DNA of 60,000 nucleotides from Lineus longissimus (GCF_910592395.1 NC_088319.1:16494001-16554000); one strand, 5' to 3'. Shown: positions 38,638 to 53,600, counted from the stretch's first letter. The notes: generated by a model not told the origin, from the sequence alone. Numbers and translations: made by a program.

Positions 38638-41600
38638 GTAAGTAGTCCCTTGTTCTTCGTCTTCATTCCTTCAGTCAGTCTTGTTCTTCAGCTCTACCAG
38701 GCGGTCCTCTGCATTTCCGTCCTGTCATGCCAAGTTTGTGCCCCCTACATAATCTGAAGATGGTAACTAGCTCTGCCCTTGTCACCTGATGATAGCTCTT
38801 CTGTCAGTAATAGTTTGGGTCGTTATGCTTCGATTCCTTCTTATATTAGTAGTAAATAGTATGATACTGTCAGATTTCGGGAGTGGACATCAGGAGCACA
38901 GCAGGAGACTTGGGTATCATTCCTGTCTTGTTCTTTTCAGTCCACGCAATGCTAGCCGCGACGTTTTTGAGCGTGACCACGCCGGTGAGATAATCCCGGC
39001 CGATCAGACCGTAAGCCGTACGAAGCGTTTTCTACCGTTTACGTTCAACATCGAGTTTCATTTGCACTCGCCCAGTTATGAGTGGAGGAAGCTCCTTGGG
39101 AGCACAAAAGTGGGCGCATCTTTTGGTCTGATTATAAAAAACAACCTGGATCTGAAGCTGCGTAAGTTACCAAGGAATACACTACAGTCAATAACTACCA
39201 AGTTGTCTTCTTAGTGTTTGTTTTTCTTTCATGGCTACACTATATAGAACCTGGTCGCTGTTTCTTATTTCTCCCTGGTTCCCCAGAGCTTTGCCTCCAT
39301 TGATGCACCGTTTGGCTATGTGACGATTTGATTCTGTGGCCCAGGCTATCTGAACTATGCGCTGCAGCTTAATGTCATCATCAAATGATCCTCCACAAGG
39401 TGACATTGGAAAAATTAATGTTTGTGATGTTTTTTACAGAACTACTGGAAGGTTCCCTGAGGGTTGAAGTCCATGACGAGGCCTATGCAACGATCCATCT
39501 TGGTATTATGGGGCTCAACATCGACTACATGAAGATTCGGGTTTGCTTCATAGGTGGTGCTGGGTATAATCTCAACATCTTGCAGGTAAGAAGTTGGTTC
39601 CGTCCCTGTCACGAAACATCTGCCACTAGTGCTGCGCGATTGGAAAACGGAGCCTGAGCGGGTACTATGATGTCTCTCAGTCATACATGCAGTATAAAGT
39701 CCTTTAAGAGCATATATGGAGTATGGGAACTTATTCACTCTGTGTCTGGCTTCTGAAGTCAGGTCTGTAGCAATAGTTTTGGTCAGTTATGTTACGCACA
39801 GGTTCAACATTTAGCAGCCACGATTTGAGCTAGTATCTTCTACCTTTGGGGAAGTTGTTGGTGATTTACTGAAGTCCCCCTTGCTAACTCCAGCCAAATT
39901 ACAGGGGCTCACCTCATCCTTGGGCTCACCTCATCCACAGGGGCTCACCTCATCCACAGGGGCTCACCTCATCCACGGGCTCACCTCATCCACAGGGGCT
40001 CACCTCATCCACAGTAGCTTAAAGCATCTAATTAGAATATCATTCTTTCAGGATTTCAGTTTCGATAAAATTAACAAGATGCTTGAAAGGTTTGAGAGAA
40101 TCTTCAATACAGTCATCGATTCGATCGACAGTGGCTTGGACATGATCAGCAAGTTATTCACTGGAGAGATTGACCCCGGTAAATCTATAAACGACTTTTC
40201 AGACATGTTAGGCGGATTGCCAGGAATGGTAAGTAGGCAACTCCATCTATTGTCAACATCATCGTCATCACCATTATCATGATCATGATCAGCATCATCA
40301 TCATCATCTTTGTGTTTTAGCTCACGAAGGTCATCAACACATGATAAAGAACGGGTGAAACACTGCCAGTCATACAACAGTGCTGTCAACTTATCTATCG
40401 TAATCAATATGATCAAAGAGTACAAGGGTCATGCTAGGCCTCCTGAATATGATTTGTAAAGTCACTTTGTTAAAACATGCAAGTTTTGTCCAGTTGTCCC
40501 AAACTTTGAGAATGTTATTGGGAGGAAGTGGAAAGTAAAAAGCATGTGAAGTTATACTTCATTAGGCGAGGGACCTATAATGTTTTTCTTGTTCTCTAGG
40601 TGAATGGTCTAAAGACTTTTGCGTCATCAACAATGAAGATCGTTGGGGAATTGAATCTAAAACTTCTGCCGTCTTTCCTACAACCCATCGCCAACGTCGC
40701 GCTCAGAGTTGCCAATCTGCTCAGCGATATCGAGAGTGACGTCATGAACTTCTTCAATGTATGTTACGTCGAAAATGTTTTGCTGAATATCATTGTTAGG
40801 ATTATTCTAATGAAGACTAAAGCTATTTTGAGAAAATTCCCCTCAATGAGGTTTAATCCCTCAATAAAACTGGTGCAGTTACATACAAAATGCTGTTTAA
40901 GAGCTTTCATGTGAAGGGAAACCTTACTAGTATTTTACAAATTGCAAAACTTTTTAAAGATGCTTGTGTTCAGTGTCGTCGTCAGTAATCAGAAACTAAT
41001 GGTTTAATGTCAAGTATTCTGACTTTGACCTTTGACCTTTCAGACTCTGATGGAATCTGTTCAGATTGCCCTCCCTCGAGCCATAGAGATGATCTATAAG
41101 GCCGTCATCAAGATCATCAACAGCTTCGAGGATTTCTTCGAGGCGCCAGGTCATGCCATCTTGCAAATTTTTGGAAGTATCATGTCGTGAGTATGTTTAC
41201 ATTCATGCACCACCCGGCCCTAGCGAAAGGACCAGTGAGCCAGTATTGACTTCTGGTCTAGAGGGATCGAAACTTGTGCCTCCCAAAATAATCAGATTTG
41301 GTGAAAATTTTTCAGAAAAATTCAACTCTGAAAGGTGAAAAGATTTCTGAGGCCAAATGTTTGTTTTCACTTGTTTTTTTTTCTGCTCCAAAACAAAACA
41401 GAAACTTTTATTTTGAATTGTAATTTATATTTTTATTTCTTCCTGCTCTGAGCTGCCTCGACAGAAGTCGTTGTCGACGACGTCGTTATTTTCATTTTTA
41501 TTCCACCCTCCTCAGCTAATCCTTGGATGGAAAAGCATGCTAACAAAGATATAAAAAAAGTCTTACCTTAAGTAAGAAATAGCTTCTGCAAACTTTTGGT

Positions 41601-44600
41601 AGAGCTATCACTCCTATTCATTTTACCTGTCTATAAGTTTGTATTTTTTGTTCTCCAGGGCTCAGACAGGAGTCATTTCCATGATACAGTCGATGTCTGA
41701 CTTGAAGGAGGCCTCTTTCTTTCAATCAGGTAGATAATTTTTTTTTTCAATTAATCTTTTTCCCGATTGATTTATTTGTTCCCACTAGTCTTTGAAGAGA
41801 GAACTTGGTGCGAGCCTCTATCGATAAAATTCACCTCAAAGCACTTGTTGGCATGATTAGAAATGAGGTTTTTGACCTTGCTAATTACTCTTGTCATTTG
41901 TTTAGGAAACCGTCCACATTGGTGGAACCTGAAGCCGATTCTGACTGACATCGGCACCCAGCTCACCAAGGGCTTGCGAACCGTCAGCACGAAAGCAACT
42001 GGCTGGATGGCGCCTAACCCTAAAGTTGATGACAAGTCTAAGGATCCTGTCTACAAGATAACGGCAGGAAAATCAACACTGGTAAACTGCCATTGATCTA
42101 ATGTTTGTGGCTCATTGTGGCAATCTGCACTTACCTATCAGGACAGAATACAAAATGTTTATCATGTTCATTCATACAGAGCAATCAGTCAGTGTGTGTG
42201 GGGGGGGGGGGCATATACCACCATTTATATCTTACATATGGTGTTGTTTGTTTCTTCTTCTTCAGCATTTAGAATTTTTGAACTTCGATAACGAAGGTGG
42301 CTGTCCTAGAGAGTTCCACCCCCAGAGCTTTGTGGTCAGGGTGGTGTCCTTTGGCCAGTATTCCTGTCTATTCTTCATTAGGGAGCAGGTCAGGAGCCAC
42401 AGGGCCCCAGGAGCTTTGTGATCAGGGTGGTGTCCTTTGGCCAGTATTCCTGTCTATTCTTCATTAGGGAGCAGGTCAGGAGCCACAGACCCCCAGAGCT
42501 TTGTGGTCAGGATGGTGTCCTTTGGCCAGTATTCCTGTCTATTCTTCATTAGGGAGCAGGTCAGGAGCCACAGGGCCCCAGGAGCTTTGTGATCAGGGTG
42601 GTGTCCTTTGGCCAGTATTCCTGTCTATTCTTCATTAGGGAGCAGGTCAGGAGCCACGGGGCCCCAGGAGCTTTGTGATCAGGGTGGTGTATTTTGGCCA
42701 GTATTCTTCTCTATTCTTCTAATCATTCAAATAATTGATCATTTCAGCGAGATATGAAGCAGAAGGTGGTAACAGACTTTGTTGATACCTGTCTGTCTGG
42801 CGCTCAGGGCATCTTTAGTACGATTATGGGTGTTTTCCGACCTTTCCTAGACGGTATGGCGGCTGTCATGAAGCTCATGCAAAAAATTAAGGAAGGCTAT
42901 GAGAAGCTTGATAATGGGTAGGCATTCATTTGGGAACCAAGCATTCTGGCAACAACTCATATAAAGGGAAGTTTAAGAATAGTGGGAAAGTGAGAAGAAA
43001 ATGATTGGGTGACCTTTTAATAGGTAATTTCAATGATGTCTAGAGTTGAAATTTTTTTTCAGGTATACGGTTGCTAAGAAAGTTATCGACCAAGTTTTTG
43101 GACCAAAGTTTCATAAACGTTTCCCACGATCGCAGAGAGTTGCTGGAAGTGGTTGCACTGGAACTGGATTCTACCCCTCATCTTATGGCAAGGCAAACGT
43201 TGTTGAGCATAGACTGCTGGGCGTTGACCTTACAGTCAGGTTGGATCAAAAGGTAGGAACATTTCTTGGAGCTGCACCTGGTAATAATTGTTGTGTGCAG
43301 TCTCCATTCCTGATGTTATGTCACTCAGGCAGACTACTCTGTCTTTTTCCTTGTCTCGCATCATCAGCAGGCTTTGTTAGAATTTCTGGAATCTGGAGTT
43401 ATGATGATGCCAGTGTTGGTGACAAAACTGTGCCCTGTTCTCATCTTTGCTGGTACAGTCACAGTTAGTATCCTTTCTGCTTTGTGTCAGTTATTGCAGT
43501 GAACACACAGTTGTGCACCGGTGACATGCTTTGACAGACTTGTTGCTCTACACACAACTTTTGCAATTTAAGGGATGTCAATTCTAATCTTGACTGTATG
43601 TTCTACCTGTTACCCTCTGTTTGACCTTGAACGCGTCTTTTCCAGATCGTTGCTCCGCGTGGTGGAGACATTATGCTGACACCCTACAAGAATGAAGTTG
43701 TCATCAAACAAGGCGGTCTCACAGGCTTTAGCGTTTTTATTTCAAACATTATCCCCAACAACACGATTAAGATGTCGAATGATCCAAGCTATGTCAAAAC
43801 CACAGTGAGTATTAAAATGGAATTGTCTTCGCAAAGTAATGAGGCAATTCATGGAAAGATACTGACCGAAAGAGCAGTCTCATGTCTTGAACTTTAGGGA
43901 GAGTTTAGACTTACAGCATACAACCTTAGCTTTTCTGACCGGTAACCATTTGTACACCTGGATGGAGGGACAAGTTGGACAAAGATACCTGCCTAGAGTC
44001 TCACCCGACTATGAAGATCAAACCAGGGACCTCTTAATCGCTAGTCAAGAGCCCAAGCCACCTGACGACATGAAAAAGCTTCTAACTGCATCATAATTCT
44101 CATTTTGAAATTCTTCAGGTTGTACCCGGTCAAGAGATTGGCAAAGGAATGAAGCCTGCCTTCCCCCATTGTAACAATCATATACACGTAGCAGTGAAGA
44201 AGTTAAATTTCATTGTTGACCCGACGAAATTCATTCCGAAACCTCTGATTGAATTGCCAAGATGGGTGGCTGAGTGTGATGACTACAAAGTCGTCTACAA
44301 GGTAAGAAATTAAATGAGCTCTTCTATATTGATATGTTAGACAAGTTGATATAATTTTAATACTACTCTAATGATGATAATAATGGTAGCTTTTGTAGCA
44401 ATGTTTTACAAAATGTCTGCCTCAAAGCGCTTAAAGCTCTGCGCAAATAAATTATAAATCTTTGTCATTGTTTCATTTTTGCAGATTTCATGATATCCTA
44501 GGTTCATGAAAATAAAACAATTATGATTAAATTTTTCTGAAATTTATACAAATTGTGAAATAAAGCGGTACGATTATTTAACGGTTTACACTACAGTAAT

Positions 44601-47600
44601 AATGAGATGTAAAATTTCAGGCAGACGTTAAGGCTGCTGGTAGCGTGATTGGAAAGATGGGCCAGATGAAGAAGAATGGCCTACCAGGAAGAAAGAATAC
44701 CAAGAAGACGTCGAAACAAGCTGGAACTTCCACCAAGTCACCAGAATCAGCTAAGCAGAAGTCTGAAAAGTGTAAGAGCTAAGGGTACCACTCAGGTTGT
44801 GCTAAGGAAACCACTCAGGTTTAGCTAAGGAAACCACTCAGGTTTAGCTAAGGAAACCACTCAGGTTGTGCTAAGGAAACCACTCAGGTTGTGCTAAGGA
44901 AACCACTCAGGTTGTGCTAAGGAAACCACTCAGGTTTAGCTAAGGAAACCACTCAGGTTTAGCTAAGGAAACCACTCAGGTTGTGCTAAGGGAACCACTC
45001 AAGTTGTGCTATATACTTCACAAAGCAAAGAGTCAAAGAAAGCTTCATTTGTCAGGGTACCTGGGTATTCTTTGACTGATAAACATTGCAGATTTCCTGT
45101 TAATCAAATTGTTATTTGTGCCAATTTTCATCTCATGTTTTTCTTTCTCAGCGGATCCCAACTCCGTCTCGAACAAGTTGAAGTCAGCAGAGACAAGTGA
45201 GAAGACAGCAGCTGCGTCGGAACCAGCGGCATCAACTTCAAAAACGTCGTCTAGTTCAACTTCTGGTTCAACTTCAAAAACCGCGTCTGGTTCAACTTCA
45301 AAAACCGCGTCTGGTTCAACTTCAAAAACCGCGTCTGGTTCAACTGCAAAAACTAATACGCCTCCGGCTGAACAATGCGAGAAGAACCAGAGTAAGTCAC
45401 TGTTATCACTGCTTTTGATTGAGAATTGAACAAGCTCAAAGTTAGTTTGAAAATTTGAATGAATGAACTTTGGCAGGAAAGGTGTGGGTTATTCATGTTC
45501 ATATTGTTTCGATGCAGCCTGCTGGGAAATTGAAATAATCATTGTAACAAAAAAGGAAAATGTGACCATCTTTGGCAGAAGCTCACCCATCAACTGTCTC
45601 CTTTACCTTTAAGAAAGAGGTCAATTTCTAATGGTAAAGCTCTTGCTGTAATTTTTTGATTTGCACATTTCCAGAAATGTCGAATGGAAAGTGCACAGCA
45701 AGTGCGCAAGCTGGTTTCCCATCTTTCTCACCTGGGAGAATGATGAAATGGGGCGCGTTCAAGATAAAGAACATGAAAATTGGGAAGATCATAGCATTCC
45801 TTGAAAAGCTGAACCTTCCCGATACAAAAGAAGAAATTCGTAAATTGTTCGTAGCAATGAAGGTAGGGCTACTGTTGTATTTCACCGACTCAAATTTACA
45901 TCATGTCATTTCATAGTTTGAATTTATACCCAGTATTCGCACCTGTTCTCTGGTCACCCTTACGAAAATGAATCCCAAATCACCGTGGTGAAATGATGAT
46001 TTACCACGGTGAATTGAGATTTACCATGGTGATTTCAGATTTACCATGGTGATTTCAGATTTACCATTGTGAAATGTGCATATCTTTCTTCCACATAGAA
46101 TCTTGTCAACAACCGGCGTTGCTCCAACCCAGAGCAGATGACCGATGAAGAGTTGCGTTTGGAGTTGATAGATCGTGGCTTGAACAGTGTTGGTGCCCGA
46201 GCCGTCATGATGTCAACATATAAGGGATCAGCTGCTAGTAAGTGCATGGTATCCACTCCGTTCTTTAAACGTGCCCTCCAAACAAGAGCTTTTGTTGCAG
46301 CGACCCAATTATCGCATGTGACAAAGTTGCTTGTTTGCAGTGGTTGTTGCAGGTACATGTGATAAGAATCGATTATCTCTGCTACCTTTCCTCTGCTTCC
46401 TTTCTTACAATTCTTTCAATACATCGATTATTGTCTACTTTCCAGAATGTCCCCTCATCCAGCTGACTCTTCCAAAGGAAATCTACTGCGTCTTGGACCC
46501 GATGTGTCTCGGCATCCAATGCTGTGTCGAAATTGGCGTTCAGATGTTTAAGTTCTCCGTGAAAGCTTGGGCCAGGATAGACCCGTGTTCCTTCAAGCTG
46601 ATGTTCGGTATCAAGGCCAGCAATTTTGGGTGGTCCAAGAACTTTGACCTGAAGGATATTTTCTTCGGTAAGATTTTATTGCTGTGCTTGTCATGTTTTC
46701 CACTCAATTACCAAATTAGTACAGAGCTGAGTGGTTGCAGCATTCTTGTAATCCAAGAATTTTCTGGGGAGCGTCATGGAGCATCTGTTATTTCCATTTC
46801 CAGGTGGCGATTATAACCTACCGACTGATATCCAGTTTGATGTTCTACCTGACACTGAAATCAGGGCTATGTAAGTTGATACTGTTTTACTCTGCCCCCC
46901 CCCCCCGACACTAAAATCAGAGCTGTATTATAAGTCAATATGGTCTTATCTGACACTGAACTCTCTTCAAGTTTGAAGCATCTGCAGCAAAAGCAGCCTT
47001 TGTCTCCTGTTAGTTGCTAAAAGGAAAATTCATATTTAGTAACATGAATATTGCATAGTTTACATTACCGATACCTGGTTCTTCCAGCATCAAAGTCCAG
47101 AAGACTGATTCCAAGTCAGAGTTGTCGTTCGGGTTCACGATGTGTCTCAAAGGCGAACCAGACAACTGCTGGGAGCCTAAGATGTTGATGGATAACGCAG
47201 TGATCAGCCTCCCAGTGTGTAATGCTGATGGTTCCATGACCTGGCCTTACGGTGAGTTTCAACTTGAATGTCCCCTAACACGGTCGCGCCATCAACAATT
47301 ATGTCTGGGCTGAGTTGATTCGTATCGAAAGCAGGTTCTCTTCAGTCAAGAGGGCCATGTGGAGGGGTTTAGTTGAAATCTTTCTCTGTCGATCGATCCC
47401 AGGAAATAACTTTATGCGATCTTTTTTCAGTGAGCTGGTCTGATTTCTTAGTTCGAGATGTTATCAGGAATCGTCTGCTTGCGGCCGGTAAACAAGAGGC
47501 CAAGGTGGCCACCCAGCAGAAAGCGCAGGACTTGGTGCAAGAGCTTGGCCTCCCCGAGGTAAGAACTTGAACTTTGGGCAAGAAGTGTGTCTCTCTAAAG

Positions 47601-50600
47601 TAGGAATTTGAACTTAGGGCATAAGTGATTCTTCCTGGGTAAGAGGGGTTGAACCTAAAAATCATGTGTTGTGATGGGTAAAAGATTTTGCTGAATAAAA
47701 TCGTTTCCATTTTTTCAGGAACTTCTTGAGCCAACACCGCCTTGCCCGCGCCCTGATACGTTGACCAACAGTAAGATGGATGCCGCCCTAACGGAACGTG
47801 GCCTGGCCACATCTGGTACCAGGTCGGAGAAAGATGACCGCCTCATGCTCAATGACTTCTGTAAGTCTTCGATATTATTGATGGAGGCAACACCACTTTG
47901 GTGGAGCTCAGTGTGGAAACTTGATTTTGGCCCACATTTGAGCTCCGACTCTCTCCCGGTGTTTGGAGAGACAACCAACTCCTCCAGCCCAGTATCAATT
48001 CTATACCTAAATCCTGTCATTCCAATACGCATAGCCACCAACTAGGCCTTCTTGCCGACGACTATACCTTTGCCAAGACCACATGCACATAGTTAACTTT
48101 GTAATAAATCTTTCCAGCGTGTTCTGCCAACGGTAGAGCCTTCAGCTTGCCGACCCTCAGCGATGGCGAATTATCCAATATGTACTACAGTATCTCTGAT
48201 GATTGCCGTCGATTTGATGCCTGTTTCGATATCTCTCTACTTTCCGTCAGCGTGACAAAGTCGTTCAGGGCATACATTGACCTCGACACGTGTAACTACG
48301 AGTTCCGTGTTGGGTTTGAGAACTATGAGGAGACCTTTGTCACGTTTGTCTACACGTGGGGGGAACCACGTAATTTCACCATTGGTGATATGACAACAAT
48401 ATTGTAAGTACATGTATGTTAGTTTGGGTCGACTTGTTAGGAATAAATTTGTTCTAGTACAATCCTTGGATTGATTCCTGGCCTGGTCATGCAGGGCAGA
48501 GCTCAAGTAGAGTCAACGAATATGAAAGTATGGATGGATATGTCACTGAATCACTCAGACGCCAACATTACATGTTGTTAAGAGCATATTAGGTATTAGG
48601 TCGTGTAATAACGAACCTTCTTCTTCAGTTACACCATCAGTAAGAACGAGAACACTCAGGAATTCATCGTGGACATGGGCGTCGAGGTCTGCAAGTTGGT
48701 CGTTGACCCCAACCCGCCAACGACGACCGCACATCCAGACGGCATCGACTTGGGGCCCGTCATGTTGAGGGAGTGCCTCGCTGAATATACAATCTTGAGC
48801 TCGCTGGCAATCCCGATGCAGAGTTGCGGATCTGATTTCACGCTGCCTGGTGGGAACACAATCACTGGCTTCTTGTCGGAGATGAACGGTGTGTTATCGG
48901 ATGATGCTTTTGATGTGATACTCAAGACAAACCAAATACAGGTACATATCTTCAACCATCAAAATACATGTAGATAAGATTCTTCTAGATTTTTCTGGAT
49001 TTCCAGATGCTTGTTGACTGGGAAGCAAAGGTTTCTATGGCTCACTTTTTTACATCTTAACAAATGCTCAGGAAGAATTCAAACTGAACCTGGTACTTAA
49101 GACTTTCCTGCTTTAGTGGAATGAATTTGTCACCAAACCTTCACTTCCTCTCTTGTAGGACATTCTCCCAGAAGGTGTTTGCCCTCTCCCCGTCGCACCA
49201 GACTCCTGTGCCTGGAGCCTAGACCAGTCACATCTCAGCGGCGACGTGCTTGGCTACCTCAACTGCTCGCTGACAGACAGCTGCTTCGGCGTGATCTGCT
49301 GCATTGACCTTCCATTCGTCATCCCGAACGCCCTCGATATGATCAACCGTACCGTCGAAGTGTCATTCGACATTGAACCATGTGACTTCATGATCGACAT
49401 CACCGTTGGTGGAAGCTGGACGTATAGCACAGACCTGATCAGTTATAATTGGGGTGAACCAGTCGTGCTGGAGATTGGAACCAAATCGACAGATAATGGG
49501 GATACTTCTCCTGTACAGATCACGTAAGTTACCTTCTCTTCATTCAGCACCAAAATTGAACAGACAATGTCCAAAATTATATCCAAAACTATGGTGTGGC
49601 TGGGCAATAACTTGAAGGAGCATTGTAGGTATCAACAATACAGAGAATATCTTTTCAATTCTTCTGAACCCTTTTTCTGTTGACCATAATTGAGATTCAG
49701 TTGTTCGTCAAAATGAATCTCAAAACAAATTTGAAACATGGCTTTGATCTTGACTTTTGATCCTTGATCTTTTAGCTACAATATTGACCAGGACGACACA
49801 GACTTCTATGTGTCGTTTGATGTTCTGTTCTGTGTTGACATCGATGCCACTAGGGTCTGCCTGCCGAACAGCGACCCCGTCAGACTGATCAAACGCATGA
49901 AGGTGCCAAGATGTAACCCTGCTACATTGGACACTGCAAATGCTGGTAAGTCAAGTCAATCTATTGATTCTATGATTTTGAGTGCAGAATGGAAGAAAGA
50001 TCTGTTGTTTTGTTGATAGGGCCCCAACGTCGGGTCCAAACCGTTTTACTGATAGCAGCTATAGGTCCAGGACTCTTATTAGCACCAAAGAAGTTTGAGT
50101 TGTGTTGCATATTTTTGGAGAAACAGCGAGGTTATTGTGTTCTGGCGGGACTGCCAACATGTAACTGGATATCAATGCCGCCATTTTCGGACCAGATACC
50201 AACGGTTGCTGTCGAGTAATTACATAAGTTCTATGCTGTTGATCTTACAGATACCACAATTCGGAGCTGGATGACAAAGATGGGTGTGTCAGATGATGAA
50301 CCCTTGTCAGAGGCCGGTATTGACCAGTTCTTACAAGAAACCCATGTGATCAAGAATGTGAATGCCGACCAGTGCGACATATTGAGAGCTCCGTATGACT
50401 TCGCAGTCGATGGATGGAAAAATGGTAGGCTACACTTTTATGTGCAATAAAAAAGTTAAAAAAGTTTTGGGAATTTAACTTTTCAAATGCTCTGTTAATT
50501 GTACATTGCTCCAGAAGTTTTTTTATCGCTTTCTTCATCTAATCTTTATAGATTGTCCACTTGGATTCTACGACCTTCCTGTTCTTGGTGATGGCATCCG

Positions 50601-53600
50601 TTGTCACATTCAAGACCTCTGCTCTGGCATTAGTTGCTGTTTCGACGTCAATTTCCACGGCATCTACAAGAGGTCGCTTAACATGGAATTCATCGTGGAC
50701 ACATGCAACTACGTCATAAGAGGAAGCATTGAGCGATTCACTTTCACTTATTCGATCTTCACCTATGATTGGGGCGTCGAGGATAGTTTTGATTTGATGG
50801 ATTTGTTCAAAGTCACGTAAGTCTTTAAAGGAGGACTATAGGCAGAAGCTGGAGGGGATGTGTTTGGACTTAGACATCTTTTCATATGTAGCATGGTTGA
50901 TTCGGCATTAGATATATCAGAAAACTAACTACATTGGATATATAGAAAGATAAGTAACACCAAGGTTTTTTTTGATAAACTGGACCTGTACTTACATCAC
51001 CTTTTATCTGTTTTAGTTACACCTTGACCAAAGTTCCAGACAAGAAGAAGTACCAGGTCACAATGAAGCTGAGTATCTGTCTGGATCCTGGACAACCCTG
51101 CCAGGTTGAGCATCAGCTGTACAAGAACACAGAAGTCCCACAGACTGCTTGTGACATGAGCCAGACTATCATACTCCCAGATGGCCAGACACTTAAGGTA
51201 TGTACCACAGACTGCTTTTGACATGAGCCAGACTATCATACTCCCAGATGGCCAAACACTTCAGGTATGTACCACAGACTGCTTTTGACATGAGCCAGAC
51301 TATCATACTCCCAGATGGCCAAACACTTCAGGTATGTACCACAGACTGCTTTTGACATGAGCCAGACTATCATACTCCCAGATGGCCAGACACTTAAGGT
51401 ATGTACCACAGACTGCTTGAGACATGAGCCAGACTATCATACTCCCAGATGACCAGACACTCAAGGTATATACCCCAGACCGCTTGTGACATGAGCCAGA
51501 TTTGAATCCTTTGTAAGCCAGCACCTCAACCCGCCATTCAACAGGGTCAATGTGACTTCTAGCAGTCGCCAAGAAGGTGCTTTTTTCATTAACATCCATT
51601 TGAAATATCCTTCTTGTTCAATTTGCAGGAATTCTATGATGCTGAAGCACCGCTGTCTGTTGAAGCTTTGGAGGCCTCGCTCAGGTCTCTGGGACTTGGC
51701 CACATCATCGCCGCAACCACACAGGTTTGCCCTGATACGAACCTTCCAGTGGATGAAGGTAAGTGTTGTCTGCCTTTATAGGCCCTAAATATGTATAAGT
51801 TATATTGTCTGCTTCAGGACTTGAACATTTAGCAATATTTTTAGTGCCTCCTTCAGGCCAGGAATATGTGACAGTGCCTTTTGACTCTTTGCCCTTAGTA
51901 TGTACATATCTCTGTTTTGCCATCTGCTTCAGGCCCTGAATATGGTATGCATAAGTATCTTGGTTCAACCTTTTCAAATCTTTTCAGTTTGTCCCGATAA
52001 TTCACTCGTGGTCCCCTCAGGCCAGCCATCTGGTACCAACTGCCTGATCAACTACCCATGCCTCGGTGTCGAATGCTGCTCCTCCCTTGATCTTGGTATC
52101 ATCAACCGGGTGTTCAAGACATGGCTTATCATCGACCCATGTGAATACCGCCTTTCCCTTGGATTTGAGCATTTCAATTTCAACACAACGTTGTTCACAT
52201 TCGTACGGGGGGTGGAGAAGAGAATTGACATTGGGACGGGTAGTCCGAGTCCCATCGCTCTTGTGTAAGTAAAATGCAACGAACAAAATTAAAGTTCTTA
52301 TATATTGGTTTATAATGTACAAAATTCTCTCAGAGCTTTGCATCTATTCCCTAGTTTGTCATGAAACCTTTCAGTAGAACTCAGAGAGCATTTTTGCAAC
52401 CAGAGCATTTCTTCTTCAAGGTCTTAGCTTATCCTCAGGACAATAACACATCAATGCAACCCCCTGAACTCTCTTACAGTTACACCATCGACAAAGATGC
52501 AACCAACTTCCAATTCAACCTGAAGCTCGACTTGAACATCCCCGGTTTCGTAACGACCGAGTTGCCGCTTTTCGTTGACTACACTTTCCCCATCCCATAC
52601 TGCAACATCAACGATTCATTCGAATGGCCGAGCGGTACTCTGGCAAAGACTGCCGCCAGCGTTGAGGGTACTCCAACAGAATATGCCAATGAAGCTGTCC
52701 TGAGGGCGACGAACCTCTATTGGATTGTTGAAGGAGACCAGTGTGAAGTTAACTCAAGCTTAACTCTGGAAGAGCTCGGATCACGTAAGGAGTTGAGGCG
52801 TTATCATCATTAGTTTTAAACACTTTTTGTTGTACATTACAATGATTAATGATGTTTTTGGAACAACAAAATCTTCAAAAATAGGGGCCCGAAGTGACTA
52901 TCGTATACTGTCATGCACTTTCCCTAATCATAAACGACATCAAACATGTAACAGAATTATTTTGTTTCACTTGCAGGATGCCGCCATCTGAAGATGCCAA
53001 AACTGCCTGATTTTGTCCAGTGTCGCTATGACGACATGTGCATGGGTCTGGTGTGCTGCCTGAATGTCGACTACAAGCTTCTGAAGAAGCCAATGAAAGT
53101 CTGGTCTGTCGTCGATTCATGCTCTAACAAGGTTTCAGCTGGTCTCGAGACATACCAGTATAACGTCACACTCGATGCGAGTTTCTGGGATCGGGAAAAT
53201 CTCTTGGAGATTTCGGATTTTGTCCGTGCTTTGTAAGTGGGCTGTGTTGTTAGTGTCTTCGTGTAACAGTGTTGATTGTGACTAATCCTACCTTGAAGAA
53301 TATAGAGCATGAAATAAGTGTTAATAGGATAGTACTTGCTGAATATTGTGATGAATATAAAACTCGGTGATGATCAGCTTTACCCACAGATAAGAGATCT
53401 CTTCGTTTCTCATCACATCGATAATGATTGCCGGTTACAGCGTTTGCGACAGGCGTTTACAAACACTTAAACCTGTGGCGTCCATTTTGAATTTCCAGCT
53501 TCTCGGTCAGCAAGGATGACAGCACGTCCATGCTCGAGTACATCCTGGTCCTGAGCGTCTATCTCGATGATGACAACACCTACCCAATGTTAGACAAGTT

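Noticed and set aside
40048-40425. Reverse-strand open frame rich in Asp/His
   Set aside because: It is the complement of an (ATC)n-type microsatellite in an intron and overlaps the well-supported exon 18 on the other strand.
45197-45418. Alternative-frame peptide of repeated R-L-V-Q-L-Q-K-P
   Set aside because: It is the out-of-phase reading of the coding minisatellite of exon 29; phase from both neighbouring exons fixes the S-T-S-K-T-A-S-G frame.
50997-51703. Reverse-strand open frames of about 80-100 codons over the exon 43 region
   Set aside because: They share the 67-bp repeat and lie opposite well-supported exons 43 and 44; no family resemblance.
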